Shown in pieces: positions 24,696 through 33,429 of a stretch of DNA of 64,000 nucleotides. How positions within the stretch are numbered: position 1 is the first letter of the stretch; every line of letters begins with the position of its first letter. The notes beneath the pieces were generated by a model that saw nothing but the letters and a program-made list of their open reading frames with translations, made no database searches and had not been told where the DNA came from. The stretch is from Paenibacillus macquariensis. Lineage in GTDB: Bacteria > Bacillota > Bacilli > Paenibacillales > Paenibacillaceae. The stretch lies in NCBI RefSeq assembly GCF_900156375.1, contig NZ_FTNK01000002.1, positions 434,001-498,000 of the forward strand. Direction: 5' to 3'. Both the position numbers and the translations under genes were made by a program.

Positions 24696-25295
24696 ATGAA
24701 GCTAGGGGGAATGATCATCAAAAGTCATTGGCTAAATTTAGAATATCTGAAAACGGGTAATCGAATACAAGCTGAAGTGTATCAGTTGTTTAATAAATAT
24801 AGATTATTTGAAATACTTCGAGACTATGACCCCATATTGGTAGGTACTGTACCTATAGGAGTTAACATTATGGGCAGTGACTTAGATATCATTTGTGAAG
24901 TGAAGGGTTTCAATGACTTTGAAAGACAGATGGAAGAGCAATTTAAAGACTATTTTGATTTCTCGATAACAAGAAGAGTAGTAAATGATATGGAAAGAAT
25001 AAAAGTTAACTTTGTAATTGAAGGTTGGCCAATTGAGATTTTTGGACAAGAGCAACCAACGCGTCAGCAAAATGGATTTAGACATATGGTAATAGAAGAT
25101 CGAATGCTAAGGATATACGGGAAGCATTTTAACGACCAAATAATACAATTAAAAATAGAAGGACTTAAGACTGAACCTGCATTCGCCAAGGTCTTAAAGC
25201 TAGAAGGTGATCCTTATTTAAGACTATTGGAAATCTACAATTGGACAGATGAAGAAATAAGAGATTTGTGGGAAGAATCAAACACGTCAGATTAA
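24696..25295 (+). CDS. DUF4269 family protein
   Basis: About 194-199 residues of the DUF4269 family: LEYLKTGNRIQAEVYQLF, LVGTVPIGVNIMGSDLDIIC (nucleotidyltransferase-like GSDLDI) and EPAFAKVLKLEGDPYLRLLE. The start is uncertain: ATG 24696 lacks a ribosome binding site, ATG 24711 abuts the AGGGGG, and an in-frame ATC (24717) has ideal spacing. Function unknown; it lies just after attC-like site 10. Confidence 0.82.
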   Translation: MKLGGMIIKSHWLNLEYLKTGNRIQAEVYQLFNKYRLFEILRDYDPILVGTVPIGVNIMGSDLDIICEVKGFNDFERQMEEQFKDYFDFSITRRVVNDMERIKVNFVIEGWPIEIFGQEQPTRQQNGFRHMVIEDRMLRIYGKHFNDQIIQLKIEGLKTEPAFAKVLKLEGDPYLRLLEIYNWTDEEIRDLWEESNTSD

Positions 25296-25401
25296 ACCAG
25301 TGCAATCTTGTATAAGAAATTAACTATTAAATATATTTAAAAAAACTGCCATAACAAGCGAGGCAAGGCATTTCATAATTAAAGTTAAAAGGAGAATTAA
25401 T

Positions 25402-25953
25402 ATGCCACATCTTAAATCGGATCGAATTGTACTGAGAGAATATCGAATGGAAGATTTACCTCACATGCGTGAATGGGTTAATAACTTTGAAATAACGAAT
25501 AATCTACATGATATTTTTATATATCCTCAAACCACACATGATACTGAATCTTTCTTAAAAGATATGATTGAAGGGGAATTAAGTGTTAAGGGTTTTATTA
25601 TCGCGACTCCTGATGAACTTGAATATATAGGACAAATTGATTTACACAAAATAGATTGGAAGAATAGATCCGCGGGTCTAGGTATAGTGATTGGTAAGGC
25701 TGATTATTTAGGGAAGGGTTATGGCAAAGAGGCAATTGAATTATTAAAGGAATTTGTATTTAATACTTTGAATCTCAACCGATTGGAACTGGATGTCTAT
25801 GAATATAATGTAAGAGCTTATAAATGCTATTTAAAATGCGGGTTCATAGAAGAGGGCAGATCACGAAAGAAGTTATTTAGACAAGGTAAGTATTGGGATA
25901 TCATTCAAATGAGTATATTGAAAGAGGAGTATGAACAGAAATTGGCGGAGTAA
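25402..25953 (+). CDS. GNAT family N-acetyltransferase (RimJ/RimL-SpeG type)
   Basis: A 183-residue GNAT with the RimJ/RimL layout: SDRIVLREYRMEDLPHMREW at the start, YIGQIDLHKIDWKNRSAGLG, YLGKGYGKEAIELL as the acetyl-CoA loop and LELDVYEYNVRAYKCYLKCGF. AAAGGAG precedes the ATG. The pattern suits spermidine or N-terminal acetyltransferases; the acceptor is unproven. Confidence 0.9.
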   Translation: MPHLKSDRIVLREYRMEDLPHMREWVNNFEITNNLHDIFIYPQTTHDTESFLKDMIEGELSVKGFIIATPDELEYIGQIDLHKIDWKNRSAGLGIVIGKADYLGKGYGKEAIELLKEFVFNTLNLNRLELDVYEYNVRAYKCYLKCGFIEEGRSRKKLFRQGKYWDIIQMSILKEEYEQKLAE

Positions 25954-26146
25954 ACAGGATTATTAAGTTCCTCATTCGTGAACAGTTAGCTGGGTCTAGT
26001 CCTGCAAAATCTAATATCTTTTTCTGGAGGGGAACTTTTTATCAATTAGGGATAGTTTAACTAAAGTTATATTTTCCCTAATAATTAATTATCAACGGTG
26101 TTAAACTTATGTAGTTCTATATACAATGAGTAGTCGGAGGAAATGA

Positions 26147-26689
26147 ATGTTAAATGTGATATATAGGCAATTAGCAGTAGAAGATTGTGAACGAATAAAT
26201 GATATCAATCCATCACAATACATAAAAAATGCATGGAGAGAAGTCAACGGAAAGCGTCAGTTAGTGAAAATTGATTATCTAGATTCCGATTGGGCTAATG
26301 GTTACGAGCACCATTTCAATAATTTGAAAGAAACAATATTAAGTGGCGGCCATGCGATTGGTGCTTTTGATAGCGATAACAAGTTAATAGCTTTTGCGAC
26401 GTTAAATGTAGAGTTCTTTGGTGAGAAGCATAATTACGTTTTATTAGACCAGTTATTTATCACATTAGAACATAGGAGTAAAGGGATAGGTAGAACGTTA
26501 TTTTTGAAAATAGTAGAAATAGCACAAGCTTGGCAAGCGGATAAAATATATATTTGTGCAGGTTCTGCTGAGGAGACCATTGCTTTTTATTATGCGATTG
26601 GCTGTAAAGAGGCAGTAGAAATAAATAAGCAATTATATGACAGTGACCCGAGGGATATGCAATTAGAATTTCCGATATTTCGGAGGTGA
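26147..26689 (+). CDS. GNAT family N-acetyltransferase
   Basis: A 180-residue GNAT: AIGAFDSDNKLIAFATLNVE, LDQLFITLEHRSKGIGRTLF as the acetyl-CoA loop, and AEETIAFYYAIGCKEAVE. GGAGG is correctly spaced from the ATG. It lies 43 bp before another GNAT gene. The 25954-26146 spacer contains a site-like CGTGAACAGTTAGCTGG but no clear palindrome. Confidence 0.88.
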   Translation: MLNVIYRQLAVEDCERINDINPSQYIKNAWREVNGKRQLVKIDYLDSDWANGYEHHFNNLKETILSGGHAIGAFDSDNKLIAFATLNVEFFGEKHNYVLLDQLFITLEHRSKGIGRTLFLKIVEIAQAWQADKIYICAGSAEETIAFYYAIGCKEAVEINKQLYDSDPRDMQLEFPIFRR

Positions 26690-26732
26690 TCCTGGGGGGG
26701 GATTCTCCATGCAATCGAGAGGAAGAGTAAAA

Positions 26733-27251
26733 ATGAAGGACAGCATAACATTAAAACAACTATCAAATATAGCTGAAGCTGATATATTAAATCATGAATT
26801 CTCACAGCGTTATAGATGGTATAGTCAAGGTGACTATTTTCATAAATGCTTAGAAGAGAATCATGAAGGGATACGAATAACATTAATGGCGTTCTACGAG
26901 GATTCGTTAGCAGGATGCTGTCATATTCTTTACAATTCACAATACCCATACTTCCGTAATGATAATATACCCGAAATTAATGACTTGAATGTATTCCCTG
27001 AGTATAGAAGAAAGAAGATTGCTAGTAGAATATTTGATGAATTAGAACGAATTGCTTCAAATAAATCTAGATATATAGGTTTGGGTGTTGGGTTATACCA
27101 AGATTATGGTAACGCACAACAAATGTATGGTAAGCGAGGGTATGTGATGGACGGGAAAGGAATGACATATATGAATAATCAAGTACAACCAGGCCAACCC
27201 GTGATGGTTGATGATAATCTGCTGATATATTTAGTGAAAGAATTGTATTAA
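26733..27251 (+). CDS. GNAT family N-acetyltransferase
   Basis: A 172-residue GNAT with INDLNVFPEYRRKKIASRIF as the acetyl-CoA loop (RRKKIAS instead of the usual Q/RGxGxG) and NAQQMYGKRGYVMDGKGMTY. I start at 26733 (AGAGGAAG upstream) and not at 26709, which lacks a site. Followed by a small zinc-finger membrane protein gene. Confidence 0.85.
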   Translation: MKDSITLKQLSNIAEADILNHEFSQRYRWYSQGDYFHKCLEENHEGIRITLMAFYEDSLAGCCHILYNSQYPYFRNDNIPEINDLNVFPEYRRKKIASRIFDELERIASNKSRYIGLGVGLYQDYGNAQQMYGKRGYVMDGKGMTYMNNQVQPGQPVMVDDNLLIYLVKELY

Positions 27252-27344
27252 AGTATTTTTGTAACATGAGTTTTTTTGGGAATCGCGATATGGATATGTT
27301 CTTCCACATAATAATAGTCATTACTAAGATCAAAGGAGACAAAC

Positions 27345-27635
27345 ATGCAAAGTTGTTTGAATTGTAAGAAAGAGTTTAAGTACACACAAGTATTGAGCTC
27401 CATTGTAGGTCAGTTTAAATGGAAAATTGTCTCCTGTAATTACTGTGGAAGGGATCATAAGATCACCTTATTTTCTAAATTCTTAATATCTACTTCGATA
27501 ATAGCCTTTCCTATAGTCATGGTTCAATATATTTTCCCAGACCCTCCGTTATTTGCTGTAGCCTTATTATGGTTCGCTGCTTGGGTAATCACAATATTAG
27601 CAATTTCTCCATATTTCATTAAATTTAAAGAATAG
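27345..27635 (+). CDS. TIGR04104-type zinc-ribbon membrane protein
   Basis: A 96-residue protein with two CxxC knuckles (SCLNCKKEF, residues 3-11; SCNYCGRDH, 34-42) and two C-terminal hydrophobic segments (about 47-65 and 69-90). This C-x2-C...C-x2-C plus membrane anchor layout is that of TIGR04104. AAGGAG precedes the ATG. Function unknown. Confidence 0.82.
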   Translation: MQSCLNCKKEFKYTQVLSSIVGQFKWKIVSCNYCGRDHKITLFSKFLISTSIIAFPIVMVQYIFPDPPLFAVALLWFAAWVITILAISPYFIKFKE

Positions 27636-27657
27636 TTATTACTGATGGAGGTTCCAA

Positions 27658-28539
27658 ATGAAAATTGATTTCAGGAATTTTGATATTTCTTGTTATGATG
27701 AAGTGACTGATTTTCTGATCAAATTATCACAAGATGACCGAAAACATATACATTGGAATTGGTCTAGGTGGGAGTGGATGTTTTTCCATCCTGAATTTAA
27801 TCGTGACTTAATGGATACCATTGGATTGTGGTATTGTAATGACGATTTAGTAGGTATAGCAACCTTTGATCACTATTTTGGCGAAGCATTTTTTGCAACA
27901 AAAACAGGTTTTGGAGAATTAGACAAAGAGTTATTAGAATATGCCATTGCTACTTTCAGTAATGATAATGGCCTTGGGATTGCGGTGAACGATACGGATA
28001 CATACACGTTAGACTTATTACAAAATAGGGGATTTGTGAAGAATGATCAGACTGAAAACATACTTGAATTTACACTCGAGAATGTGAGTCTTGATTATAT
28101 AACTCCTGAAGGTATAACAGTAAACAATATTGATATAAAAAAGGACTTGTATAGGCATCAGAATGTGCTATGGAAGGGGTTTGAGAACGAAGGACAGGTG
28201 CCTGTTGATGAAACTACGCTTAATAAGCAAAAGACAATGCTGGCAGCAACGAATTTGAATTCCTCCCTACATATAGCTGCAGAAAATGAAGAGGGGGAGT
28301 ATGTTGCATATTGCGGTGTTTGGTTTAGTCAGAACACTGATTATGCGTATGTTGAACCTGTATGTACAATTCCGGAGTATCGGGGTAAGGGACTTGGCCA
28401 TGCGGTGGTATTGGAAGGCTTAAAGAGAAGCTACTCCTTAGGTGCAAAGAAGGCTTACGTTATATCTGATAATTCTTTCTACAAATCTTTAGGATTCCAT
28501 CAGCATTCACATTATACGTTCTATTGGCATAACATCTGA
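27658..28539 (+). CDS. GNAT family N-acetyltransferase (293 aa)
   Basis: The C-terminal GNAT domain shows YVAYCGVWFSQNTDYAYVEP, VCTIPEYRGKGLGHAVVLEG (acetyl-CoA loop) and AYVISDNSFYKSLGFHQH. The N-terminal 150 residues have a second, degenerate GNAT-like fold (LVGIATFDHYFGEAFFATKT). TGGAGG precedes the ATG by 7 bases. It is the last gene of the acetyltransferase-rich region and a strong terminator follows. Confidence 0.88.
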   Translation: MKIDFRNFDISCYDEVTDFLIKLSQDDRKHIHWNWSRWEWMFFHPEFNRDLMDTIGLWYCNDDLVGIATFDHYFGEAFFATKTGFGELDKELLEYAIATFSNDNGLGIAVNDTDTYTLDLLQNRGFVKNDQTENILEFTLENVSLDYITPEGITVNNIDIKKDLYRHQNVLWKGFENEGQVPVDETTLNKQKTMLAATNLNSSLHIAAENEEGEYVAYCGVWFSQNTDYAYVEPVCTIPEYRGKGLGHAVVLEGLKRSYSLGAKKAYVISDNSFYKSLGFHQHSHYTFYWHNI

Positions 28540-28589
28540 TATTCCACCGCAGGGCTATATATTTCTCTGGAAATGTCGCAAAGTATAGC

Positions 28590-28626
28590 AAAAAGGACAA
28601 TGACAATGAAGTCGTTGTCCTTTTTT
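28590..28626 (+). terminator. Rho-independent terminator
   Basis: AAAAAGGACAATGAC and GTCGTTGTCCTTTTTT form a stem of about 15 bp with a 6-base loop and a T run. It closes the accessory gene block. Confidence 0.88.
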
Positions 28627-28785
28627 GTTCAAACAATTATAAATTGACAAGTAAATTATTGACAAACATTAACAAACAATTCATATTAAGTAGTAAGTGA
28701 TAAGTAGTAAGTAGGAACTAAATTATACCTCATACAATGTAAACATAAGAACACTTCAGTAGACGTGTAATAGGGGAGGATTACT

Positions 28786-29766
28786 ATGCCGGATCTAACT
28801 TTAACACAACAATTTACAATGATTGCGCTAAATGCGCAGAGAAGTCTTGAGATGACTAACGCAAAGAAAGTAGCTCTTCGTTGCATGGCAGTAGCGGTTA
28901 TTTTAGAGGTGTATTTAGACAGCGGTTTTACACAAGACAAGAATAAATTAGTTTTGAAGAAAGATGTACTTAACCATTCTCATTCAATACGTTACCGAGA
29001 AACGATTCTACAACCTTTAGGTCACACAATAGGTGATCTTAGTGGATGGCTGAAACAAGCTTCCTTGTTATCCAAAAGAAAACTAATAGAGTTTGAACAC
29101 GCTATATCCGATACTCTAAAGGAAATGAGTTTACTAGAGGAAATTCCCCATATTCTAGGGTGTGACCTGTACTTCCATTCTGCAGGTGTTGAGATCAAAG
29201 GATACCGTAGCCACATTCAGGAATATACAATAATCACAGAGCATATTCGAGCAGAGATTCTGGAAGATGGCACGGTAACAGATGAGACAATTTGTATGCT
29301 TTGGCTTCTTCGTGAAAGCGGATGTATGCATGATTTTTTTTCGAGGAATGAGTTAGAACAGGTGAGTGCAAGAATGTATCGGTTACATCAAGCTAATCCA
29401 CTGGGCAAGGCATTGTATAGAATTCGAATCCATCGCGGAATCGAGTTAGCGATAAAACAATTCCTCCGCATGAAAAAAGTGGCAGTCAAAACACCTGTGG
29501 GCAGCGGTTTGAATTTTCTATTTCCAATCCTTGAACGTTCGCAATCGGTGTTCATTGATACGGAGGCGATGTTTTCTAATTCAACGAAAAGATTACACGA
29601 TGTGAGGATGCGGTTAGAGTCCATGGGCCATGCGGTTAAGGTCTTAGGGGATGGCACGATTCCAATAATTAAAATAGATAATACTGTATATGAAGCGATT
29701 CCATATGCCACATACGGGAGAGTGCCCATTCATGGTGTACGTCTTCTCCCGATACACCCAAGTTAA
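28786..29766 (+). CDS. GPP34 (GOLPH3)-like domain protein, tentative
   Basis: A mostly helical 326-residue protein. The first 120 residues (LTLTQQFTMIALNAQRSLEM; ALRCMAVAVILEVYLDSGF) resemble the start of the GPP34 domain, which in eukaryotes binds phosphoinositides and in bacteria has no assigned role. The C-terminal part (ERSQSVFIDTEAMFSNSTKR) is not recognised. GGGGAGG precedes the ATG. The next gene, a MerR-type regulator, starts 15 bp downstream and is presumably co-transcribed. Confidence 0.55.
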   Translation: MPDLTLTQQFTMIALNAQRSLEMTNAKKVALRCMAVAVILEVYLDSGFTQDKNKLVLKKDVLNHSHSIRYRETILQPLGHTIGDLSGWLKQASLLSKRKLIEFEHAISDTLKEMSLLEEIPHILGCDLYFHSAGVEIKGYRSHIQEYTIITEHIRAEILEDGTVTDETICMLWLLRESGCMHDFFSRNELEQVSARMYRLHQANPLGKALYRIRIHRGIELAIKQFLRMKKVAVKTPVGSGLNFLFPILERSQSVFIDTEAMFSNSTKRLHDVRMRLESMGHAVKVLGDGTIPIIKIDNTVYEAIPYATYGRVPIHGVRLLPIHPS

Positions 29767-29781
29767 AGGAGTCGTGGAATT

Positions 29782-30045
29782 ATGTCTAGACAACGTTCCA
29801 TGGAGACTATATTAGCCTCTGAGTTCGTATCTATAGGAGAACTAGTACGGCTAACGGAATCTCGCTATAGTACACTGAAGTTTTACACAGAAGAAGGTAT
29901 GCTATCTTTTGAACAGGCGGAAGAGAATCTGACACGAAAGTTTAAAAGACAGACAACCGTTGCACGTATTCTTTTAATTAAAGAATTGAAATCAAACGGA
30001 TTATCTATCCCACAAATTAAAGAAACTCTCGAAATGGATAAATGA
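29782..30045 (+). CDS. Small MerR-family DNA-binding protein
   Basis: 87 residues comprising little more than a MerR helix-turn-helix: FVSIGELVRLTESRYSTLKF, FYTEEGMLSF and the second helical pair LLIKELKSNGLSIPQIKETL. The usual coiled coil and effector domain are missing. AAAGGAG is upstream. It probably regulates the operon with the GPP34-like gene. Confidence 0.78.
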   Translation: MSRQRSMETILASEFVSIGELVRLTESRYSTLKFYTEEGMLSFEQAEENLTRKFKRQTTVARILLIKELKSNGLSIPQIKETLEMDK

Positions 30046-30136
30046 GTATTATTAGATTACGGAGGCAGATAATAGTTCGGGTTATGATCCTAATGACTGA
30101 AGTTTAGTCACATTAAAAAAGTTGTGGCAGCATAAG

Positions 30137-30170
30137 AAATAACCGGCAACCTAAGGTTGGCCGGTTATTT
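30137..30170. terminator. Bidirectional terminator
   Basis: AAATAACCGGC/GCCGGTTATTT with inner AACCT/AAGGTT lies between the MerR-like gene and the convergent SleB-like gene and can serve both. Confidence 0.85.
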
Positions 30171-30195
30171 GTGTTTCAAGGTATTCCAATAAAAA

Positions 30196-30840
30196 TTAAC
30201 TCGCAAATATATGTTTCCCAATTTTTAAATTTTGAGGGCGTGTCCAGATCCAAGCACTGGTAGCTGTATCTGGATTGAAATAATAGAGCGAATTCTTGCT
30301 TGGGTCCCATCCACGAACGGCATCTAATGCAGCTAAATAAGCGGTTCGGTTTGGAGTAAGCCAGTACTGCCCATCATCAACGGCTGTAAAAGCTCCCTTT
30401 TCAAATACGACACCTTTAATGGTATTTGGAAATTGGTTAGATTGTATGCGGTTCATGACAACAGCACCAACAGCCACTTGTCCAGTATAAGATTCCCCGC
30501 GAGATTCGGAGTATATCGTTCTAGCCATAATATCCATTTCATTGATATTTAAAGAGTGTTTTTTCAACACACTCCAAGTTCTAGAACCAGTGATTCCATC
30601 TGCGCTCAATCCATATTCCTTTTGAAAACCATACACAGCTGATTTAGTGTGTGCACCATACTTCCCATCTAATTCCTGAGTATAGAAACCATGTGTTTTC
30701 AATCGATATTGCAGATCCCATACGTCTCCTGAAGAACTCCCTGAATTCAATACGGGTGCTGCACTTGCTGAATTCATCGTAGAAGCCATGCTTATAAGAC
30801 CCAAAAGAAGCAACATTGTAAATAATTTTGTTCTAATCAT
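30196..30840 (-). CDS. SleB-like cell wall hydrolase
   Basis: A 214-residue secreted protein: signal peptide (about 1-27, ending SASA), a peptidoglycan-binding domain (DVWDLQYRLKTHGFYTQELD to ITGSRTWSVL, about 39-92) and a Hydrolase_2 domain (MARTIYSESRGESYTGQVAV), with the catalytic Glu in YSESRGE, to the C-terminus. SleB proteins are spore cortex-lytic transglycosylases; a cell-wall role outside germination is also possible. AGGAGG is present. Confidence 0.9.
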   Translation of the reverse strand: MIRTKLFTMLLLLGLISMASTMNSASAAPVLNSGSSSGDVWDLQYRLKTHGFYTQELDGKYGAHTKSAVYGFQKEYGLSADGITGSRTWSVLKKHSLNINEMDIMARTIYSESRGESYTGQVAVGAVVMNRIQSNQFPNTIKGVVFEKGAFTAVDDGQYWLTPNRTAYLAALDAVRGWDPSKNSLYYFNPDTATSAWIWTRPQNLKIGKHIFAS

Positions 30841-31003
30841 AGTAGCCTCCTATTCTCCAAATATTATAGATTCACTCATACAATGAGACAACAGTCAGTT
30901 ATTGGAGGGTCATTTAATAATTCCCATTACCACGCCATGCACCAAAGTAGAATATAGACCACAAGATTGAATGAGAGCGAAAAGTAATATTGAGTATTAG
31001 GTA

Positions 31004-31058
31004 TTTACAATTTAAATGAATAGGAATACAATTAGATAAAAGTTGCCTTGGGTAAACA
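31004..31058 (+). promoter_or_regulatory. mntH promoter with MntR-like box
   Basis: -35 TTTACA (31004-31009), 17-bp spacer, -10 TACAAT (31027-31032). An imperfect dyad AGTTGCCTTGGGTAAACA (31041-31058) lies at the expected transcription start and resembles the Bacillus MntR operator (TTTGCCTTAAGGAAAC), so manganese-dependent repression is likely. Confidence 0.7.
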
Positions 31059-31096
31059 TATTTGTATCATGTCAAACTAATTTCGGAGGAGCAACT

Positions 31097-32392
31097 ATGT
31101 CTGAACAAATAAACATTCAACGTGAAAATCAATCCATAATCCAAAAGCAAAGGGATAGACTGAATACTGAGACCATAATGAAGGGAAAAGGCATATCCAA
31201 ACTGCTTCCATTCTTAGGTCCTGCTTTTATAGCTTCTGTTGCCTATCTAGATCCAGGTAACTTTGCCACCAATATTACTGCGGGTTCGCGATATGGCTAT
31301 CTTTTGTTATGGGTCATCGTCTTCTCCAATTTAATGGCGGTATTAATTCAATCTTTATCAGCCAAACTAGGAATTGCCACTGGAAAGAACCTTCCCGAAG
31401 TTGCGCGTGAACGCTTCCCGAAGAAAGTGTCCTTATTTCTATGGATCCAGAGTGAAATAGTGATCATTGCAACGGACTTAGCAGAATTTATAGGAGCGTC
31501 ATTAGGACTTTACTTATTGTTTGACATTCCTATGCTGCTAGCAGCTTTTATTACAGCCGTAGGCTCGTTTGCTATTCTGGAGTTACAACGCCGAGGCGTC
31601 CGTACATTTGAAGCAGGGATTAGTGCCATGATCCTCATTGTTGCATTAGCCTTTGCCTTTCAAGTCATCCTTGCTAAGCCTGATATCGGTGCTGTTGCTT
31701 TAGGTATGGTTACACCTAAGTTTCAAGGGGTAGACAGTATTTTACTAGCTGCTGGAATTCTTGGCGCGACGGTCATGCCTCATGCCATTTACCTTCATTC
31801 ATCTCTCACACAAAATAGAATTGTTGGACGAAATCCGCGTGAGAAGAAACGTATTTATAAAATGGAATTATTCGATATTGTCATTGCTATGGCAATAGCT
31901 GGAGCTGTTAATCTGGCTATGGTGGTTATCGCTGCCGCATTATTTTTCAAAAATGGTCTAGTTGTAGAGGATCTAGAGGTAGCCTTTAATCAGTTCGGAC
32001 AATTAATTGGCCCTTCTGCGGCCATCCTGTTCGGACTTAGTCTACTTATTGCGGGTCTGGCTAGCGCTTCTGTAGGAACGATGGCAGGAGATGTGGTAAT
32101 GCAGGGCTTTATCAACAAACGTATTAATTTATATCTACGCAGAGCCATTACGACGATACCTCCTCTTGTCATCATATGGAGCGGTGTCGACGCTACGAAA
32201 GCCCTAGTTATGAGCCAAGTTGTACTATCATTTGGTATTGCTTTTGCCTTGATTCCACTCATTATATTTACAAATAATAAAAAGTTAATGGGGGATTTGG
32301 CCAATCATTCTTTCACTAAAGTAGTGGCCTGGATCATTGCAGCCATTGTTGTCTCGTTGAACTTATTCCTAATCGTAGAGATGTTCATTTAA
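31097..32392 (+). CDS. mntH: Nramp family manganese/divalent metal transporter MntH
   Basis: A 431-residue Nramp transporter with about eleven membrane segments. The metal-site motifs are YLDPGNFATNITAG (TM1, Asp-Pro-Gly-Asn) and VMPHAIYLHSS (TM6). It imports Mn(II), and possibly Fe(II), with protons. I start at 31097 (CGGAGGAG 7 bases upstream); an in-frame start at 31043 would place codons in the MntR-like box. A strong terminator follows. The gene stands alone; no MntR gene is seen nearby. Confidence 0.95.
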   Translation: MSEQINIQRENQSIIQKQRDRLNTETIMKGKGISKLLPFLGPAFIASVAYLDPGNFATNITAGSRYGYLLLWVIVFSNLMAVLIQSLSAKLGIATGKNLPEVARERFPKKVSLFLWIQSEIVIIATDLAEFIGASLGLYLLFDIPMLLAAFITAVGSFAILELQRRGVRTFEAGISAMILIVALAFAFQVILAKPDIGAVALGMVTPKFQGVDSILLAAGILGATVMPHAIYLHSSLTQNRIVGRNPREKKRIYKMELFDIVIAMAIAGAVNLAMVVIAAALFFKNGLVVEDLEVAFNQFGQLIGPSAAILFGLSLLIAGLASASVGTMAGDVVMQGFINKRINLYLRRAITTIPPLVIIWSGVDATKALVMSQVVLSFGIAFALIPLIIFTNNKKLMGDLANHSFTKVVAWIIAAIVVSLNLFLIVEMFI

Positions 32393-32426
32393 CTTACGGA
32401 TGTACTAAACATAGATCGCTATACAC

Positions 32427-32467
32427 AAAAATCCCTTACCTCTTATTCGAAAGAGGTGAGGGATTTT
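32427..32467 (+). terminator. mntH terminator
   Basis: AAAAATCCCTTACCTCTT pairs with AAGAGGTGAGGGATTTT around a 5-base loop; the A/T flanks make it effective in both directions. Confidence 0.88.
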
Positions 32468-32499
32468 GATATACGTGGTCTGCGTTGATCTGATATTTA

Positions 32500-33165
32500 T
32501 TATAGATCAACCTTTTTGATACTCCTATAGATAGGCGACCTATGAACGGTTGTGATTGATTTGTTATGGATCAATAGGATATACACTGCGTCCACTATAA
32601 AGATCAGAATATACAATATCGTCAATAACACGGATTGCGGGAAAAATGAATAGCTGAGAATGGAAGCACAAAGCGTTCCAATCATTTTGAAGAAAGCGAT
32701 AGATATGGATTGACCTTGTAGCTCTTTGGTCAGTAGCATTTTAATGAAGAATATGGACATGACTAGATTAATACCAAAGGCCGAATAAAGAGACATCGTA
32801 TCGTGAAATTCGATTGCCATGCCATACTGCACCAGAAAAGCTATGATAATTAAGGAAAAGACAGAAAGATAAAGCGTCCGTTTTGGTAATATTTTTGTGG
32901 AATAGTAGAGGTATTGGAGTAAGATGATACAGTCTAATAGAAACCATACTAAAGTAATAATTTGCTGAAGTGGATGAAATGGAAGTATAAAAGTTAATAG
33001 AAATTCCCAAGAAATATTTAAACATATAGCGGCAAAGGGCACGCCGTAAGTTTGATTCTTAAACCCTTTATAAATAATGAGTACATAGGCAATAGTCCAA
33101 AATAGAGAAATCCCAAACATCAGAAGAAATTCTAATTTCTGCGGTAATAGGTGCTCCATAATCAT
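32500..33165 (-). CDS. Seven-helix membrane protein resembling Pyr4/PaxB-type terpene cyclases
   Basis: A 221-residue protein with about seven membrane segments. The segment GVPFAAICLNISWEFLLTF (Glu54) followed by LVWFLLDCIILLQYLYY (Asp78) resembles the N-x-x-W-E-F and W-x-x-L-D motifs of fungal membrane terpene cyclases (Pyr4, PaxB) and their uncharacterised bacterial relatives. No prenyltransferase or epoxidase gene is next to it, so a cyclase function is inference only. ATG 33165 and 33159 are both possible; AAAGGAT is upstream. Confidence 0.65.
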   Translation of the reverse strand: MIMEHLLPQKLEFLLMFGISLFWTIAYVLIIYKGFKNQTYGVPFAAICLNISWEFLLTFILPFHPLQQIITLVWFLLDCIILLQYLYYSTKILPKRTLYLSVFSLIIIAFLVQYGMAIEFHDTMSLYSAFGINLVMSIFFIKMLLTKELQGQSISIAFFKMIGTLCASILSYSFFPQSVLLTILYILIFIVDAVYILLIHNKSITTVHRSPIYRSIKKVDL

Positions 33166-33229
33166 ATCGTGAAACTCACATCCTTTTCAAAAATAATTGG
33201 CCGATAAGCGTATTTAAAATAGCCTGTCT

Positions 33230-33403
33230 ATGTATATGAAACAAGCAATCTTAATAGACCATACCGCGCAAAGGGCGTTGGATGTAATTTCAGATCATAA
33301 GATTCTTGTAAGATGTGATAAGTATGGTATATTAGAAACCCTCCCATTATATGGTTTTAATCACAGAGCGGATGAAGCTTGTTCGTGGGAAGTAGTAGCT
33401 TGA
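33230..33403 (+). CDS. Possible small ORF (57 aa)
   Basis: A short frame ending 26 bp before the MFS gene. The sequence (MYMKQAILIDHTAQRALDVI ... NHRADEACSWEVVA) is protein-like in composition but has no clear ribosome binding site and no recognised family. It might be a decayed or leader-type peptide. Confidence 0.3.
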   Translation: MYMKQAILIDHTAQRALDVISDHKILVRCDKYGILETLPLYGFNHRADEACSWEVVA

Positions 33404-33429
33404 AAATAATAAACAGGAGGACTACCTAG

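Noticed and set aside
25340..25390. Possible attC-like left end GCCATAACAAGCG
   Set aside because: No matching right arm or GTTRRRY core was found nearby.
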